A stretch of 64,000 bases of DNA from Bolinopsis microptera (Eukaryota; Ctenophora; Tentaculata; Lobata; Bolinopsidae), in NCBI RefSeq assembly GCF_026151205.1, contig NC_087082.1, positions 17,825,401 through 17,889,400 of the forward strand. Reading direction: 5' to 3'. A program made the translations under genes and the position numbers. The notes beneath the pieces were generated by a model. The model saw only the letters and a list, made by a program, of their open reading frames with translations, made no database searches and had not been told where the DNA came from. This document shows positions 19,850 through 31,800 of this stretch, one piece after another (the stretch's first letter is position 1; each line of letters begins with the position of its first letter).

Positions 19850-22800
19850 CTTGAGGAGGATTAAGATGAGAAATCATCATTTGAAAATGCAACAGTTTTA
19901 CTTTATTCGTTTTATGTATTTTATCAATAAATGCTACTAGCAGCAACAAAACAACAACAAAACAACAAAAACTTACATATGATTCCAAGAAAAGAAAACA
20001 CGAGGACTGTTGATTCCAGTGGATCAGAGAAGGATATACGGCTGATAGCAATATCCTCGCAACCCGTACTGGTGATAGATGTGAAAGATAAGAAAAAACT
20101 TATCACCGTTAAGCCTTAGTTGGTAAGTCACTGCACTCTTGTTAAAAAAAGGTTCTAAATATGAATTAAGTTATAAACAAATATGAATTAAATTATAAAC
20201 ATGCGAGAATGAAAAGACTGTATGGTAAGAAACTTCACTCATGTACCCGTTGATAGCACGTTGTGATGTCGAGCAGTTGTGACAATTCTCAAAATCGTTT
20301 GGTTTGGTATACTGGAACAGCTCAAACTCACACTTGACACAATCGTAACAACACTGATCTCGGACGGTGTCTACGACCTGTCAAATGGTTATCCATTGGA
20401 GTATTGGTTGGAAGGCTTTCGTTTTAATACTGTGAGTGTGAAAAATAACAACAAGGGGATCATGTTTGATGATCGCTGATCTTTGAAGCAAAGAAGTGGT
20501 AAAACAAGTCATACCCAGCCTGGTTTGCATTTCTCGCACTCGGACGATGTTTCAGTCATGTCCCAAGAACGGAGAAGCTCCTTCAACTGTGTCTGAAACA
20601 AAAATATTGTCTTCAAGTTTATTTATTGAATTGAATTTGAGTTATCTAAACGTTCCGAATGCGTTTATAATGAGAAAGATGCAAGATATTACCTTATCGG
20701 ACCTTATTTGGACGGACATTACATGAACGGACATAATTATGAACGGACATTAATATGAACGCTCGAAGGCATTCAAAACCATCAAAAATCCGAATTTTTT
20801 TCAATTTTTTTGACGTTTTTTAAATTTCAGCAAGTGATTTTTAAATCCATTTTTTATACAGTAAGTAAGAAAAGCAGTCATTAAGCAGTAAAAATGTTAA
20901 AATATGTGTACATGATCAATTTCTAATATCACATATCATCTTCATCAAATGGGTTTTCGTGCATGAAATAGTCCATGCTTAAAGCATCAGTGATTTTTAG
21001 CTTTATGGAAACTTTTTTTTATCAAACTACCCCGGTCCTGCATTTCAGTGTTAACTTTTACAAGCCATTCGGCGTGAAGTGGTTTTATCTTAAACAACTT
21101 AAGGTAAACCTTAACATCACGTGGAGCTTTCCTAACACTGTTTCATTACCGCCCCCGAGTAATATGAACTATAACAACGTCGGACAATGTCCTTGGAAAC
21201 ACGATTTACCGTAATATCTAGAGGCTGGAACAAGTTTGTCATGTTGGCTGGGACTAGTTCATGAACTATGTTGTTGAGTGCCATAATTTCGTTGACTTTT
21301 TTCCGCCAAGTGACCCTTGAAAATATACTAGTAGAGTTTTCTGTGCCTCCGGCAGACCAAGTAGAACCTTTCCGTCGTTAACTTACGGCACAATAAAGTT
21401 CTCAAAGTTGTCATATTCTGGACAAAAAGTTCGAAATGGAAAAAGTTTTGAAAAATTTCAACGGACTTTAACTTGGACGGACATTAATTGAACGGACTTT
21501 ATTTGAACGGACATTAAGATGAACGCTAGGGCCTCCAGCGTTCAAGTAATGTCCGTCCAAATAAGGTCCGATAAGGTAATCATGATTAGCACTTGATCCG
21601 ACTTCCATTACATTTTAATGGTTCACGATGAAAGGAAAATGCTTTTCAGACCCTTCTATTCACATTGATTAGAAAGGTCCTTACCTGATTAATATTAGTC
21701 GCTGCTGAATCTCCAGTTTGCCATGACCCGATAACCCAGGGCTCTGGTGCTTCCGCGCTGAAAACGAAGTACTCCAGCTGTATGTTTGTAATGAATGGTA
21801 TTATACAGGAATTGATTAAACTTTAAACATGAAATGACCAAGGATAACACTAACGAACTCGTCTTGGTATACAGGTTATTCTACCATTACGAATTCAAAT
21901 TATTAAAAAAAGCAATATCAAACATGAAGGTATTTTCACATAAATAATCTGACGGCAAAAAAAGTAAAAATCATCATACAATCACGGCTTTTAAAAATGA
22001 TCAGTTAAAAGAATGTACAGTAATCTAGTTTCCCAGTCTACGTGATGTTACAGAGACACTCCGCTGTCATGCTCGCACTAAAACAAGCTGGTGCTGCACT
22101 GCTGCTAAAATGCCACTATTATAGCGGTTACCCATGCTTTGTGGGGAAATATGAGTGCTCTCATAAAGTGTTTATATCCAGGCGAAGCTTGCTTTCTCAG
22201 CGTGTTTGTACTGTGATCGCTCCGATCAACAATATCTTGCAGCCCCTTACCTCTTCACAACCCTTTGATTGACATCATAGGAGTTGCTTTTATGACTCCA
22301 TGAGCGCTGTTTCTGATTAGGGCTTATTCTAAAATATATAGAACATTTGCAGACAGGTCAAGTGGTTATTTACTCTGCATTTTATGGAACCGATATCATT
22401 TAGTTATAACACTTCGCTTTTCAAAAGGCTAATCGTGAATAAACATATGAACAGTGACGAATATTCTGATAAGCAAGAAAATGTTAATATGTTTGTAATA
22501 AACAACGTCTCTCCAGTAAGTGGAAGAGTTTGTTTCTCTTACCTGTACGCAGAGTAGGAGTAAGCACCGTAACTTTGGTCACCGTAAGTTAGTCTTTCTA
22601 TCATGCTGTGGCTGTTGCCTTTGATTTCGAACACCTTCGATACGTTGTAGCTGATAAGTGAGTGGTTTTGTTTAATAAACCTCCTACGTGGGTCGCCTCA
22701 TTTTGGAAACAAATGTAGTTGATATAGTGTAACATGGTTTTCAGTTTCAGTAAAGATTGAGTTATTCGTAAAAAGTAAGCTGCATGGCATACAAATTATT

Positions 22801-25800
22801 CATCACTTACTGTAGATCCTGGAGTTTTGTGCTCAGGGATAGTGAGGATTCGTTGTTCAGGGCTTCTGCAAAGGCGAAAACTGCTTCAACAACCGGAGTG
22901 ATGTAGCTTATCTATAAAATATTAGTTGTTAAAACCTACAATTAGTTAACTCAGTAAGTAATGTAGCTTATCTATAAGATATTAGTTGTTAAAACCTACA
23001 ATTAAGATAAGATATTAGTTGTTAAAACCTACAATTAGTTAACTCAATAATATAATAGTAATGTAGCTTATCTATAAGATATTAGTTGTTAAAACCTACA
23101 ATTAGTTAACTCAATAATATAATAGTAATGTAGCTTATCTATAAGATATTGGTTGTTAAAACCTACAATTAAGATAAGATATTAGTTGTTAAAACCTACA
23201 ATTAGTTAACTCAATAATATAATAGTAATGTAGCTTATCTATAAGATATAAGTTGTTAAAACCTACAATTAGTTAACTCAGTAAGTAATGTAGCTTATCT
23301 ATAAGATATTAGTTGTTAAAACCTACAATTAGTTACGTAATGTAGCTTATCTATAAGATATTAGTTGTTAAAACCTACAATTAAGTAACTCAATTGTAGC
23401 TTATCTATAAGATATTAGTTGTTAAAACCTACAATTAAGTAACTCAATTGTAGCTTATCTATAAGATATTAGTTGTTAAAACCTACAATTAGTTAACTCA
23501 ATAATATAATAGTAATGTAGCTTATCTATAAGATATTAGTTGTTAAAACCTACAATTAGTTAACTCAATAATATAATAGTAATGTAGCTTATCTATAAGA
23601 TATTGGTTGTTAAAACCTACAATTAAGATAAGATATTAGTTGTTAAAACCTACAATTAGTTAACTCAATAATATAATAGTAATGTAGCTTATCTATAAGA
23701 TATTGGTTGTTAAAACCTACAATTAGTTAACTCAATAATATAATAGTAATGTAGCTTATCTATAAGATATTAGTTGTTAAAACCTACAATTAGTTAACTC
23801 AATAATATAATAGTAATGTAGCTTATCTATAAGATATTAGTTGTTAAAACCTACAATTAGTTAACTCAATAATATAATAGTAATGTAGCTTATCTATAAG
23901 ATATTAGTTGTTAAAACCTACAATTAGTTAACTCAATAATATAATAGTAATGTAGCTTATCTATAAGATATTGGTTGTTAAAACCTACAATTAGTTAACT
24001 CAATAATATAATAGTAATGTAGCTTATCTATAAGATATTAGTTGTTAAAACCTACAATTAGTTAACTCAATAATATAATAGTAATGTAGCTTATCTATAA
24101 GATATTAGTTGTTAAAACCTACAATTAGTTAACTCAATAATATAATAGTAATGTAGCTTATCTATAAGATATTAGTTGTTAAAACCTACAATTAGTTAAC
24201 TCAATAATATAATAGTAATGTAGCTTATCTATAAGATATTGGTTGTTAAAACCTACAATTAGTTAACTCAGTAAGTAATGTAGCTTATCTATAAGATATT
24301 AGTTGTTAAAACCTACAATTAGTTAACTCAATAATATAATAGTAATGTAGCTTATCTATAAGATATTAGTTGTTAAAACCTACAATTAGTTAACTCAATA
24401 ATATAATAGTAATGTAGCTTATCTATAAGATATTAGTTGTTAAAACCTACAATTAGTTAACTCAATAATATAATAGTAATGTAGCTTATCTATAAGATAT
24501 TAGTTGTTAAAACCTACAATTAGTTAACTCAATAATATAATAGTAATGTAGCTTATCTATAAGATATTAGTTGTTAAAACCTACAATTAGTTAACTCAAT
24601 TCATTGAAAAGTGGGCTTTTGGTGGTGAAGAAGCGATTTAATCTTTAATCCAGTCAATCACATATTGCTAAACGGTTTAAACAATACTTTAAGCAAACCT
24701 TGTCTTCAGTAGAGGGATCCATTGTGAGCAATTTTTTCATTTCAGCATTATCCTGGAATCTTTTGAATATCTTTACTGTTTGGTCGTTTTCATGGTAAGA
24801 AGAGCTGTTACTGATCAGTTTATCCATCGTTTTATCGTAAAATTCGCTGAAATTTGCCAGAATGCTTGCGTTAAAGGTTGTTCCGATGACTTTCTCTGAA
24901 AACATTGGGCATTAACCGATAGTTATATTTAAAGTATTGAATCCTACTATATTACTGTGAATTATATCATCAATTAGGTGTGCTGCATACATTTCTTTCA
25001 CTATAAGTATCTGGACCCAATTTAACAAAAGAAGAAGCCAAAATTACTAACTCAATCCCGGGTCAGTGTCGAACTGAGCCCAACCGTCGCTAGCTATCCA
25101 AATGTAATCGTCAGCACTGCGCTCTCCCGTTTTATTCAGCGCTGCTTTCACCTAAAATAAGCAACATTTATAAGTGACATATTGCTTAGCAAAGTAAGAA
25201 ACTGGGGTAACATATTTTGATATTTGGCTGCGCATATAAAAAGACTCAAAATAATTAAGTCTGATGGTTCCAACCTTCTCCAAGTCTCCTTTATAGCCAA
25301 AGACGGCGATTGCTCCAATAGTGTCCTCTTGGATGATTTTGTTGATTTCATACTTGTAAGTGTAATCTTCGTCTAAACTTATCATATAACCTCCATCCAG
25401 CAAGCAAACTTTGTCTGGACCTAAATCTAGTTGGTGAGGATTGTGAATAATTTTAATGACAATATCTTACTATATGGACACGTTCATTGAAGTTTGAGGA
25501 AATTGGTAAATTTCTAAAACAACGTTTTTGACGATAGTGGTTTAATTTTAACATATATTAATCTAGCGTGTTCATAAGTTCTGAACATTAGCCACGTGAC
25601 CCATACTCCCATATGCACTGCTCAAAAATAAAATGTATTGCTTTTAGGCACTATTATGTAAAAAATGTCACATTTTTGTGACATTGTTTACCATAGCTGC
25701 CCAATTAGCATTTTTTGGTCTAAAATATAGTAGATTAGGTCAATCTAACAATTATGATACAATGTAGGCCTAAAGGGCACTGATCGAACGGCTTTAAGGC

Positions 25801-28800
25801 AACTTTTCGTAAACTTTGTCACACTCAGAATACGAGACCTCTTTTCTACTGTGAGGTGTCCTCAAAACCCTTTCAACTCATTATTTGATAGTTCTTCTGC
25901 CAATCATAGCCCTAAAATATGCTGTTTTGAAAAGTTAAAAAATACATGCACTTGGCTAGTTGGCTATTGGGAAATGATGTAAATTCTGTCACATTATATG
26001 GAATTTGAAATTCTGGGTGAATTTCCGAAATCATTTATATCTGATTTTGGTTTGGAAGGCGGGAAAACTCTATATGAGGACGATACACGGATACAGTTGA
26101 TTGAAGTATAGGGCAATTGATGTAAACATCGTCACAAAATGATACGAAATCGTAAATGGACACGTTCATGTTGAAGTTTAAGGATATTGGTAAACCAAAA
26201 AAAATAACGTGTTCAGAAGTTCTGGACATTAGCCACGTGACTCATACTTCCATATACACGGCTCAGAAATACAATTTATTGTTTTTAGGCACTATAATGT
26301 AAAAAATGTCACATTTTTGTGACTGTGTTAACCATAGCTGCCCAATTAGCATTTTTTGGTTTAAAATATTATATATATAGTAGATTAGGTCATTCTAACA
26401 ATTATGATACAACATTTGGCTAAAGGGCAGGGATCGAACGGTTTTAAGGCAATATTTTGTAAACTTTGTCACACTCAGAATACGATACCTCTTTTCTACT
26501 GTGAGGTGTCCTCAAAACCCTTTCAACTCATTATTTGATGGTTCTTCTACCAATCATAGCCCTAAAATAGGTTGTTTTGAAAAGTTAGCAAATACATGCA
26601 CTGGGAAATGATGTAAATTCTGTCACATTATATGGAATTTAAAATTTTGGGTGAATTGCCGAAATCATTTGTATCTGATTTTGGTTTGGAAGGCGGGAAA
26701 ACTGTATATAAGGACGATGCACGGATAGAGCTAATTCAAGTTAAGGGCAGTTGATGTAAAAATTGTCACAATAATAATAAGGGCAGTTGATATGAAAAAA
26801 AATCTATCTAACTAATGCAATGGCTGATGTGACGAAATTTACATTTCTTGACCCTATTTTGAAGAAACATGCCTCGATTAGAATTCAATATTCTTCCAGG
26901 AATTATTAGTAGGTTATTATTCAGCAAATCAGAACTCAAGTTTAACAATTCTGAGTTTAATTTTACTAAGTTACCGAAATGTGACGAAATTCACTTTTCC
27001 TGCCCCAACAGTATAATTTCAATGTGATGAAAAATGGGCATGGGTTTCTATATTTCCTTATCTCTGAATTAATCATTTCAAACTATAATTAGGACTGTTG
27101 ATGTGAAAGAAAATGTATCTAAATTTTACAATGACGTATGTGACGAAATTTACATTTCTTGACCCTATTTTGAAGATCCATACCCCGATTAGAATTCAAT
27201 ATTCTTCCAGGAATTATTAGTAGGTTATTATTCAGCAGATCATCAGAACTCAAGTTTGACAATTCTGAGTTTAATTATACTAAGTTACCGAAATGTGACG
27301 AAATTCACTTTTCCTGCCCCAACAGTATTATTTCAATGTGATGAAAAATGGGCATGGGTTTCTATATTTCCTTATCTCTGAATTAATCATTTCAAACTAT
27401 AATTAGGACTGTTGATGTGAAAGAAAATGTATCTAAATTTTACAATGACGTATGTGACGAAATTTACATTTCTTGACCCTATTTTGAAGAACCATACCCC
27501 GATTAGAATTCAATATTTTCCAGGAATTATTGGTAGGTTATTTTTCAGCAAATCAGAACTCAAGTTTAACAATGCTGAGTTTGATATCACTAATTTACCG
27601 AAATGTGACGAAATTTACTTTTCCTGCCCCAACAGTATAATTTCAATGTGATGAAAAATGGGCATGGGTTTCTATATTTCCTGTATAAATCCATTCCAAC
27701 TATAATATGGGCAGTTGATATAAAGAAAATCTATCTAACTAATGCAATGGCTGATGTGACGAAATTTACATTTCTTGCCCCTATTTTGAAGAATCATACC
27801 TCAATTAGTATATAATGTTACTTTATCACCATCACTATGTCGATTGGTGGCAAGAGATTATTTTTAATCTCAGGGAATAGTGATCGTGTCACTGATAACC
27901 TCTCCTATTCCAATGACCATAGTGCGTGATGAAGAATCACATCCTTTTCGAGGTGCTACTATTAAGCATTGTAATCTGTCCTGGGTGACTCCAGTTTAAA
28001 CAGATGACGTGCAACAAAACACTATGGATCTAGACAGGCAAAGGTCGATAAAAAACCGGGTGCGAGATGCTGGCAACTTTTCCTCTCTAAAAATTTGCTG
28101 CAGATACATCACAAAGTAACAACAAGAAACGGTGTGTGGCTCCCTCTGCAAGGACGGATGATACCAGTATAAAGTTGGCGGGGCAAAGCCTAAGGGACCC
28201 CCGTGGCCAGATGAGTGTTGGGAGAACACGTCATTGTAGCAGATTTATTTCTCCACAGATCACCCATGTGGACTCCGACTCTAATAAGAAACAGCCAGCG
28301 AATTATTCTAAAACAGGTCTTACATTTGTGACATGGAATGTATTATCTCTGACAAGTAGTTCAAGTCAGTTGTTCCAGCTATCAGAGAATATCTCTGAGT
28401 ATAAGTTGGACTTGCTGGGTATAACTGAGACCCATATGCCTGGTACAGGATCAGAGCTACTGGATAATGGCTCCTTACTTATTTATTCAGGGAGGACGGA
28501 CGGTATAAGAAGGAGAGGTGTCGGTCTTACTCTTTCAAAGAGGACTAAAAATTCATTAATTTCCTATCTACCAATATCTGACCGTTTGTTGAGTGCAAGG
28601 CTGCATAGTCAACACCTGAACATCTCTGTTGTTGTGGCATATGCGCCAACTGAGGGGGCTTCAGATAATGATAAGGATGAATTCTACCAGCAGTTGTCAA
28701 GTGCATTCGATGAGCTACCCCGACATGATTTAAAATTACTGCTCGGTGATCTTAATGCTAAGGTCACATCGGACTGCAGTTCTATGTCAGGTGTCATTGG

Positions 28801-31800
28801 TGGACACTCGCTTCACAGCTCATCAAATGACAATGGTACCCGATTGTTGGACTTTTGCATTGCCCACCAACTTACCATCGGTGGTACTATGTTTCAGCAA
28901 AAGGATATACATAAAGGTACGTGGAGATCACCTGATGGTCGTACTGTAAACCAAATAGACCACATCTGTATCAGTAAGAAGTTTGGAGGCTCCTTGCTAA
29001 ATGTAAAAGTTTGTAGGGGGGCTGACATTGGGTCTGATCACTATTTGGTAAGAGCACGGCTGAGAATGAAGCTTATGTCAGTGAAAAAGAAGCAGGATCG
29101 TAAGCTTGAGATTCCTGCTATTGAGCATCTGCGTGATCATTCACTTGTTTCCGAATACAATATTGTTCTGAGAAACAAATTTGACTGTTTGGAACCTGAG
29201 GTTGACTTGGAATCAATGTGGGACAACTTCAAGACAACTGTCCAACAAGTTTCCATGGAAATCCTTGGGCAAAGACCTCGAAAAAAGAAGGACAGGCACC
29301 AATCTCAGAAGACAAAAGAATTATTGAAGAACCGTAAGGAATTTAAGCGTAAAGACCCTAATTCCGACGCTAACAGGTCAGAGTATTCTAGATTGAATAA
29401 GCTCTTTAAAAAAAGTAGCAAGGTGGACGATAACAACTGGGCACGTAGAATGGCCAATGACTTGGAAGAAGCTGCTAGAAAAGGTCAGCAACGTGAGGTA
29501 TGGCAGAAGATCAATGTCATATCTGGAAAGAAGAAGAAGCAGTCAACTGCAGTTAGAGACGTATCTGGCTAGTTGATTGCCGACCCACATGCCCAGAAAG
29601 AAAGGTGGAAAGAGCACTTCTCTAGGCTATTGAACCCTCCCCCGCAAGAGGCCAATATTTCTGACCTAGACAACATCCCTCCGCAACCCAGTTTTGACGA
29701 CCTTTCCGATTCGGATGAAGCTCCTACAAGATACGAGATTGTTGATGCCCTCAAAAAACTCAAGAATCACAAAAGTCCAGGAGTGGACGGTATCACCAAC
29801 GAGCAACTTAAGTATGGACAGGATGGGTTGGTCGATCAACTAGTTGTGTTGTTCAAGAAAGTGTGGGAAGATGAGAAGATTCCTGAGGATTGGTCCAAAG
29901 GTGTTATTATCATCGTTGGAAAGAAAGGTGACACCTCTCATTGCGCTAACAACAGAGGCATTACATTAAGATCCACAGCCTCGAAGCTCCTGCAGATGAT
30001 ACTCCTGCGGAGACTTAGCAATGGCATGGAAAAATTCCTCCGGGAGAATCAAAGTGGTTTTAGACAGAATCGCTCATGTATTGACCAGGTTTATTCACTC
30101 CGCTGTATTATACACCAATGCATTGAGTATAATATCCCTCTGTATATTAATTTTGTTGATTTCAAAGCAGCTTTTGATTCAATTGACAGGCAGTTGATTT
30201 GGAGAAGTATGCAGCACTACGGCTTACCTGACAAGTACATTAGAATTATGAAGGCGTTCTTCACTCACACAGTTAGTGCTGTTAGGGTCAATGGAGAGGT
30301 CACAGGTTGGTTTGATGTCAACTCGGGTACTGGGCAAGGTGATATACAGGGACCACCAGTCTTCAACTTTTGTTTGAATTTTTCGGCATACCTTATGGAA
30401 CTGAACAAGGTCATTAGCAAAGGGGCTTTATTACAGCTGCCAGCCCCCGGGGTAGAAGAGAAACATCTTTTGGACACTGATTACGCTGATGACATGGCCA
30501 TGTTAGATAACTCAAAAGAGGGGCTGCAGGAAACCACTGACCTTCTCTGCAAATACAGTGCCTATGCGGGTCTGAAGATTAATGCTTGCAAAACACAGAG
30601 CATGGTTGTCAGCAAAAGTGCATCGCAGAGGCCGTATTCTAAAGACGACACTATGGACATCAATGTGGAAGGTCTCCCAATACAGCAGGTCAGCAATTTC
30701 ACTTACTTGGGTGCAATCATCAGTGCGAATGGAACAATTGACAAAGAACTGTCAGCTCGAATTCAAAAGGCCTCTGGGGCATTCTATCAGCTCAGCAGTA
30801 TATGGTACAGTCGCAACATCAAAACTCCAACTAAAATCAGGATTTACAAAGCGGCTGTTCTTGCACTATACTGCTTTATGGAAGTGAGGTATGGAATACC
30901 ACACAGACGCAGATGAAAAGATTTGAGGTGTTCCATCATAAATGTCTGAGGAGAATCCTGAAAATAAAATGGTTTTATCATGTATCTAATGCTGATGTAC
31001 TTAAGCGGGCTAACATCGCCCCTGTTGATACTTTCGTACGAGCAGCTAGACTCCGATGGTTTGGCCATGTGGTGAGGATGCCAGAAGAAAGAATACCCAA
31101 CTATCTTCTGCACTGGATCCCAAAGCATGGTAAAAGGTCAAGAGGTAGACCTCGGAAAAACTGGTTGTCATGTGTCCGGGAGGATGCAGCAATCTTCACA
31201 GGTGTCGATAACATCACGATAGAAGATGCAGAACAACAGGCTACAGACAGGGTTCACTGGAGAGGTCTAATACACCGGAGAAAGGAGTTACTATGTGGTG
31301 CAGGCCACTCCAACGACTAGGAGGAGACCTTTTCAAGTACAAGTAAGTACTATGTCGATAAATTAGTTATTTTGCCAACACGGAGCAAATAAAGTTATAA
31401 TATTTTTTTGTGACGAAATTTACAAATTTTTACCCTGTTCAGGTGTTGAAATTTATCCAATGTTAACATATCACTGCCATATGATAATTTATATGACCGG
31501 CGTATGGTTGAAATCTTACTATATATAAAGCGAGACGATATATATATATCTGTGCCATTTTACTGACACCACGGCATCAACTTTAACGCGACTTTCCGCA
31601 AAAACCGTAAAAGATATACAACTGGAACTTTTTTGGCTGGGTCAAATGCTTTAATGGCCTTCAAATCAGCATGAAAAAATAAAAAATTGGCCAAGGAATA
31701 ATGATTTTAGAGCCGAAAATTTGGGCCCCCAAGTGGTGTCAAAAACGCCGATTAAATAGGTAATAATTATTTTAGTATTTTGAGTCTTGACACCGTTTAG

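Larger units (their letters stand above)
25421..27844. repeat. Foldback/satellite region, left part (GTCAC-rich)
   Basis: A roughly 640-bp unit occurs twice in tandem (about 25470-26110 and 26150-26760), sharing AGCCACGTGACYCATACT and GTCACATTTTTGTGAC. The start TATATGGACACGTTCATTG (25471) recurs inverted at about 32410-32448. No ORF of substance. Confidence 0.8.
27845..31348 (+). mobile_element. RTE-type non-LTR retrotransposon, nearly full length
   Basis: A 3.5-kb insertion bounded by the 11-bp direct repeat ACTATGTCGAT, ending in a short AAGT-rich tail (CAAGTACAAGTAAGT). It encodes an apurinic-type endonuclease, RT and a basic C-terminal region. A hairpin GAGATTA-TTTT-TAATCTC lies near its 5' end (27854-27871). 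It sits inside a GPCR intron, opposite to the gene. Confidence 0.85.

Noticed and set aside
21758-21777. Apparent phase conflict between GPCR exons 10 and 11 when using the acceptor at 21778
   Set aside because: The stronger TTCGTTTTCAG acceptor 20 bp downstream closes the phase exactly.
22896-24600. CRISPR-like array
   Set aside because: Units are contiguous tandem repeats without unique spacers, in an animal intron.
27427-27651. Small ORF inside the 305-bp tandem repeat
   Set aside because: Same region is broken in the other repeat copies; no protein features.
27854-27930. Hammerhead ribozyme at the 5' end of the RTE-type LINE
   Set aside because: Hairpins are present but the CUGANGA and GAAA cores are not.
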